The translations under genes and the position numbers were made by a program. From an uncultured Rhizobiaceae group bacterium (GTDB lineage: Bacteria; Pseudomonadota; Alphaproteobacteria; Rhizobiales; Rhizobiaceae): a stretch of 14,058 bases of DNA. The notes under the pieces were generated by a model, which saw only the letters and a program-made list of their open reading frames with translations, did not search any database and was not told the DNA's origin. The stretch covers positions 1 to 14,058 of the forward strand of contig CAJQOR010000004.1 of assembly GCA_905479965.1 (NCBI GenBank). The letters are read 5' to 3'. Position 1 is the first letter of the stretch, and every line of letters begins with the position of its first letter. Below, piece after piece: positions 13,240 to 14,058 of this stretch.

Positions 13240-14058
13240 GCGTCAATTTTCCCTGCAAGTTCCGGATTGAGAACCCATTCTCGCGCTCTGACAAAATCAA
13301 TCTTGCCGCTCCCTAAAATGGGAACTTCACTGATGCGAACCTCTGCTGGGATCATCAAATCCATAGCATGCTGGGATTTTGCAAACGCCATGAAGCTTGG
13401 ACGATCTGCATTTTCAGCGTCAGTCATGAGGATCAATCGTTCACCTTTTTTTGCATCTGGAACTGAGACCACGACGGTTAGGTCATTTGGCCATAACTCG
13501 CCCGCAAGTTTTTCAACAGCTGCGAGTGATACCATTTCACCCGCAATTTTTGCAAAACGTTTGGCGCGGCCACGAATGGTGATAAAACCCTCATCATCCA
13601 TGGTAACGATATCGCCTGTATCATGCCAACCATCCGGTGTTGGCGCTAATACTCCGGGATTATCTGCATAAAAATAACCAGCCATGATGTTGCCGCCCTT
13701 AACATAAAGTCGGCCACCTTCATCAATACCGGGCACAGTTTCAATGCGATATTTAATACCGGGAATTAAGCGACCGACCGTACCCATACGATTGTGCATC
13801 GGGGTATTTAACGCGATCACTGGAGCAGTTTCCGTCACACCATAACCTTCTAAAATGCGCACGCCAAACTTTTCCATATAGAGTGATTGCGTCGATGCTT
13901 TAACGGGTTCCGCACCTGAGAAACAATACCGTAGTGACCTAAAATCATAGGAGTTCGCAGTTCTTGCATAGCCAGTTAAAAAGGTATCGGTTCCAAATAA
14001 GATCGTAGCATTAGACGCGTAAATAAGTTCCGGGATCACACGATAATGCAGAGGAGAA
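13236..14058 (-). CDS. aas: Aas-type acyl-ACP synthetase / phospholipid O-acyltransferase, C-terminal part (5' end beyond window)
   Basis: Partial: the last 274 codons are visible and the frame is open through the right edge ([13 protein letters not shown] before the GTG at 14039, which is internal, not a start). The sequence is an adenylate-forming (ANL) domain: [29 protein letters not shown] (adenylate-binding loop), WHDTGDIV with the ribose-binding Asp, the hinge [16 protein letters not shown], and the C-terminal catalytic-lysine segment [10 protein letters not shown]. The [15 protein letters not shown] and LGSGK-DF combination is that of E. coli Aas, which re-acylates lysophosphatidylethanolamine. 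The acyltransferase and any transporter domain would lie upstream, outside the window. A free-standing acyl-CoA/ACP synthetase remains possible. Confidence 0.82.
   Translation of the reverse strand, partial: SPLHYRVIPELIYASNATILFGTDTFLTGYARTANSYDFRSLRYCFSGAEPVKASTQSLYMEKFGVRILEGYGVTETAPVIALNTPMHNRMGTVGRLIPGIKYRIETVPGIDEGGRLYVKGGNIMAGYFYADNPGVLAPTPDGWHDTGDIVTMDDEGFITIRGRAKRFAKIAGEMVSLAAVEKLAGELWPNDLTVVVSVPDAKKGERLILMTDAENADRPSFMAFAKSQHAMDLMIPAEVRISEVPILGSGKIDFVRAREWVLNPELAGKIDA

Noticed and set aside
1..14058. Search for a novel defence, mobile or biosynthetic system
   Set aside because: All sizeable frames are accounted for by recognised core genes in a conserved order; no repeats, integrase, transposase or accessory island signs were seen.

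Overview
The window looks like chromosomal core sequence from an alphaproteobacterium, most likely of the order Hyphomicrobiales (Rhizobiales). The main evidence is gene order: lptC-lptA-lptB-rpoN-hpf-ptsN with a DUF1150/hsp20 pair next to it, sppA-ihfB-lapA-like, and rmuC-def-fmt-truA are runs known from that order. Base composition is moderate to AT-rich for the group. No RNA genes, insertion sequences, CRISPR arrays, phage genes or signs of recent transfer are visible.

Layout. Positions 1-2508 (minus strand) form a probable operon read right to left: sppA, ihfB, a LapA-like membrane protein, and an RlmI-type SAM methyltransferase cut by the left edge. Positions 2587-4699 (plus) hold lptC, lptA and lptB, the inner-membrane, periplasmic and ATPase parts of the lipopolysaccharide export bridge. 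rpoN (sigma-54) follows, then hpf (long-form ribosome hibernation factor) and ptsN (EIIA-Ntr), ending at 7737. Converging on ptsN are DUF1150 and hsp20 (minus, 7757-8547). rbsK and rmuC (minus, 8669-10866) lie beyond them. def, fmt and truA (plus, 10990-13239) handle N-formylation and deformylation of nascent proteins plus tRNA pseudouridylation. truA collides tail to tail with the 3' part of an aas-type acyltransferase/acyl-ACP synthetase gene cut by the right edge. No gap between genes exceeds 300 bases; the longest is rpoN-hpf (235 bases).

Most of the window is ordinary housekeeping sequence, and I do not see an undescribed multi-gene system. The best regulatory signal is upstream of hsp20. 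A near-consensus sigma-32 promoter is followed by a leader of about 60 nt that folds as a ROSE-type RNA thermometer, with a UUGCU motif pairing to the AGGA Shine-Dalgarno around a bulged G. Lesser observations are a dyad in the spacer of the putative hpf promoter, a palindrome over the putative lptC -35, a 15-codon mini-ORF bridging lptA and lptB, mutually exclusive hairpins at the DUF1150 ribosome-binding site, and a possibly leaderless def transcript.
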